Below, piece by piece: positions 62,554-64,000 of a stretch of DNA of 64,000 nt. Made by a program: the position numbers and the translations under genes. Origin of the DNA: Anarhynchus alexandrinus (taxonomy: Eukaryota; Chordata; Aves; Charadriiformes; Charadriidae). Each line of letters starts with the position of its first letter. Positions within the stretch are counted from its first letter, which is position 1. The stretch lies in assembly GCA_008711295.1 (NCBI GenBank), contig VUYV01000047.1:2253943-2317942 (forward strand), in the 5' to 3' direction. The notes under the pieces were generated by a model. It worked only from the letters and a program-made list of their open reading frames with translations, ran no database searches and had not been told where the DNA came from.

Positions 62554-62580
62554 TTATTCTGAATTTTAGTTTATTCTGAA
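62547..62580. repeat. 17-bp tandem duplication at CR1 5' junction
   Basis: TTTTAGTTTATTCTGAA occurs twice in tandem (62547-62563 and 62564-62580) exactly where the CR1 is truncated. The first half (TTTTAGTTTA) is CR1 sequence, so the duplication spans the junction. Confidence 0.9.
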
Positions 62581-64000
62581 TTGTAATCTGCTGTATGGAC
62601 TGTGCGCTGGTATGAAGGGTTGTGAGGCTGTTGTGAAGGTCCTCTGGGTGTCGGGGACCCGGTGGGGACCGTGTAGCGGTGGAGGGCACACCGGGACAGC
62701 AGACGGTCTGAACACTCCTCTGTACCCAGCGATGGGTCCGGACCTGGGTGGAAACGCTCACATCAGCCCGCACGCCGCTTGGAGGAAGGTCTGCCTGCAG
62801 AGCCCAGTTCCTCGGCTGTAATTACAGGAATGGGTGGCTTTTTCCTTCTCAGGCTGAAAAATTGGCCCGAAACCCTGAGAAACCACAACACAAATGTCTG
62901 ACGCTGTTCCACATGGGCTTCAGCGAACAAAAACCCTCTTGAAATCAGCCCTTGCCTACCAAAATAGGCAACGCCACTTCAAAAAGGAAGAGAGAGAAAA
63001 AAAAAAAAACCCAGCCGAAACCCAGGGCTTCACGGGGAAAGCACTTGCAGCCTCCGAGTTGCTCTGAGCACGTTGCTGTGCCCGCCAGCCCGGCCAGTGT
63101 TTGGTCCGTGATAAAGCCAGTTTTGCCCCGGGAGGTGGTGGCCCCCACAAGGATGCTCCTTGCTGCTCCATCCCTGCGGCAGCGCGGTCTGCAGCCGCCT
63201 CCTGCGATGGGCAGCCCGGCAAGCCAGGACAGTTGCATCGTCACCATCGTTCCTTCTCCATCCTCTTAATTTATTTTTTTGCCCCTGGAAATATTCAGCC
63301 AAACTTTGTTTGAAGCCCGAGAGCGCTTCAACAACACCTCGTACATCTCAGCACCATTGGCTCCAGGTTATTTATCACGTTTTTCCCTAGGATGCAAAAC
63401 GCCCCAAGCTCATCTCGAAGGTGTTATATTTAGCAGCATCTGCTGGGCTGCAGCTGACCCCGATCCAGAGGCCACGAGGAGCTTTCTTGCGAGGAAACAT
63501 GGTCCGGCGTGGGCTGAGCACAACCTCTGTGGCCATTCGGAGCTGTGGTGGTGGAGCACCAGCCTGCTCATGGTGGGGAGGACCCTGATCTGCTCTGGCC
63601 CCCGTCCCGTCAGATATGTGGGTGGAAGGACCCAGACCGGCAATGCCTTTGCAGAGCAACTGGTGGGTCTCTGGGCAGCAGATGGTTCTTGCACCGCCTC
63701 AATGAGCCTGCGGCGGGCAGGAAAACACTTCTAAACCAGAAGTGGGCCACGCTTACAAGTTGTAGGGGATCCGTGTGCCAGCGTGGCTTGCGCTTTGGAG
63801 CGGTGGTTTCCTCTCTTTGTTCGTGCGGCTCGCACCGCCGCGGTGCTCAGAAAGGCAGGCGTGCCTCTGGCCGCCTCCAGAAGGCTTATCTTACCCCAGA
63901 AGAATATATTAGATTTCCTTTTTAAATTAAAGCTTAGTATTTTTGTAATAAAAAGAGAGAGGGAAAAAAAAATGAGGCTGGAGTGTAAGGTTATAAACTC
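62581..64000. other. Unique intronic sequence
   Basis: No gene or repeat recognised. Contains an A run near 62998-63010 and an AT-rich end (63900-63975). Confidence 0.45.

Larger units (their letters stand above)
48163..64000 (+). other. SAMD4A: SAMD4A intron downstream of the exon (5' part)
   Basis: No frame to the right of the exon encodes the next expected SAMD4A segment (the Pro/Ser-rich region before the SAM domain) or the SAM domain itself. The region is taken as intron of at least 15.8 kb. The candidate exon at 48371 lies inside it. Confidence 0.75.

Noticed and set aside
1..64000. Endogenous retrovirus or LTR elements
   Set aside because: I found no paired LTR-like direct repeats, primer-binding site or gag/pol/env-like frames. 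The retroelement signal seen is all CR1 (non-LTR).

Overview
The window looks like avian genomic DNA from inside one large gene. Three things point to a bird: about seventeen CR1 non-LTR retrotransposon copies (most 5'-truncated, many with the TTCTATGA-type 3' tail typical of bird CR1), long intronic stretches of mixed base composition, and one coding exon that I recognise as SAMD4A (Smaug1), a vertebrate RNA-binding translational repressor. I cannot name the species. I see no LTR element, tRNA, rRNA, CRISPR array, operon or bacterial feature.

Layout. Positions 1-47643 are the 3' part of a SAMD4A intron at least 47.6 kb long. The SAMD4A exon lies at 47644-48162 on the + strand: 519 nt, phase 1 at both ends, with a strong polypyrimidine/AG acceptor and a GTAAGT donor. 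Positions 48163-64000 are at least 15.8 kb of the next intron. No other canonical SAMD4A exon is present: neither the N-terminal start exon nor the downstream exons that carry the SAM domain. A possible extra exon starts at 48371, 208 nt past the donor. It has a strong acceptor, continues the phase-1 frame for 18 codons to a TAA, and carries a GTAAGA donor overlapping that stop.

Repeats. CR1 copies fall into visible groups. Group A has a 3' region reading 'ctggtctggtgggaggtgtc': 455, 7486, 10100, 12551, 18172, 25200, 30901 and 32400. Group B has a 3' region reading 'gagcaacctgatccagttga': 11420, 37384, 49489 and 62316. Group C ends in 'tttagtggtggact': 338/997 and 55818. There are also an older copy at 27423, a 45-bp stub at 28882, a weak diverged match near 21500, and a heavily decayed ancient CR1 at about 45985-47190, just upstream of the exon. 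One group A copy is nested inside a group C copy (338-1027). One copy at 25200 appears to split a pentanucleotide microsatellite, and the copy at 27423 carries a (TTCTA)n array at its 3' end. The rest is unique intronic sequence containing a CpG-island-like patch (61735-62100) and several AT-rich, TAATTA-containing stretches that could be conserved regulatory DNA.

The only gene product supported here is SAMD4A. The other long open frames are chance frames or CR1 ORF2 remnants.
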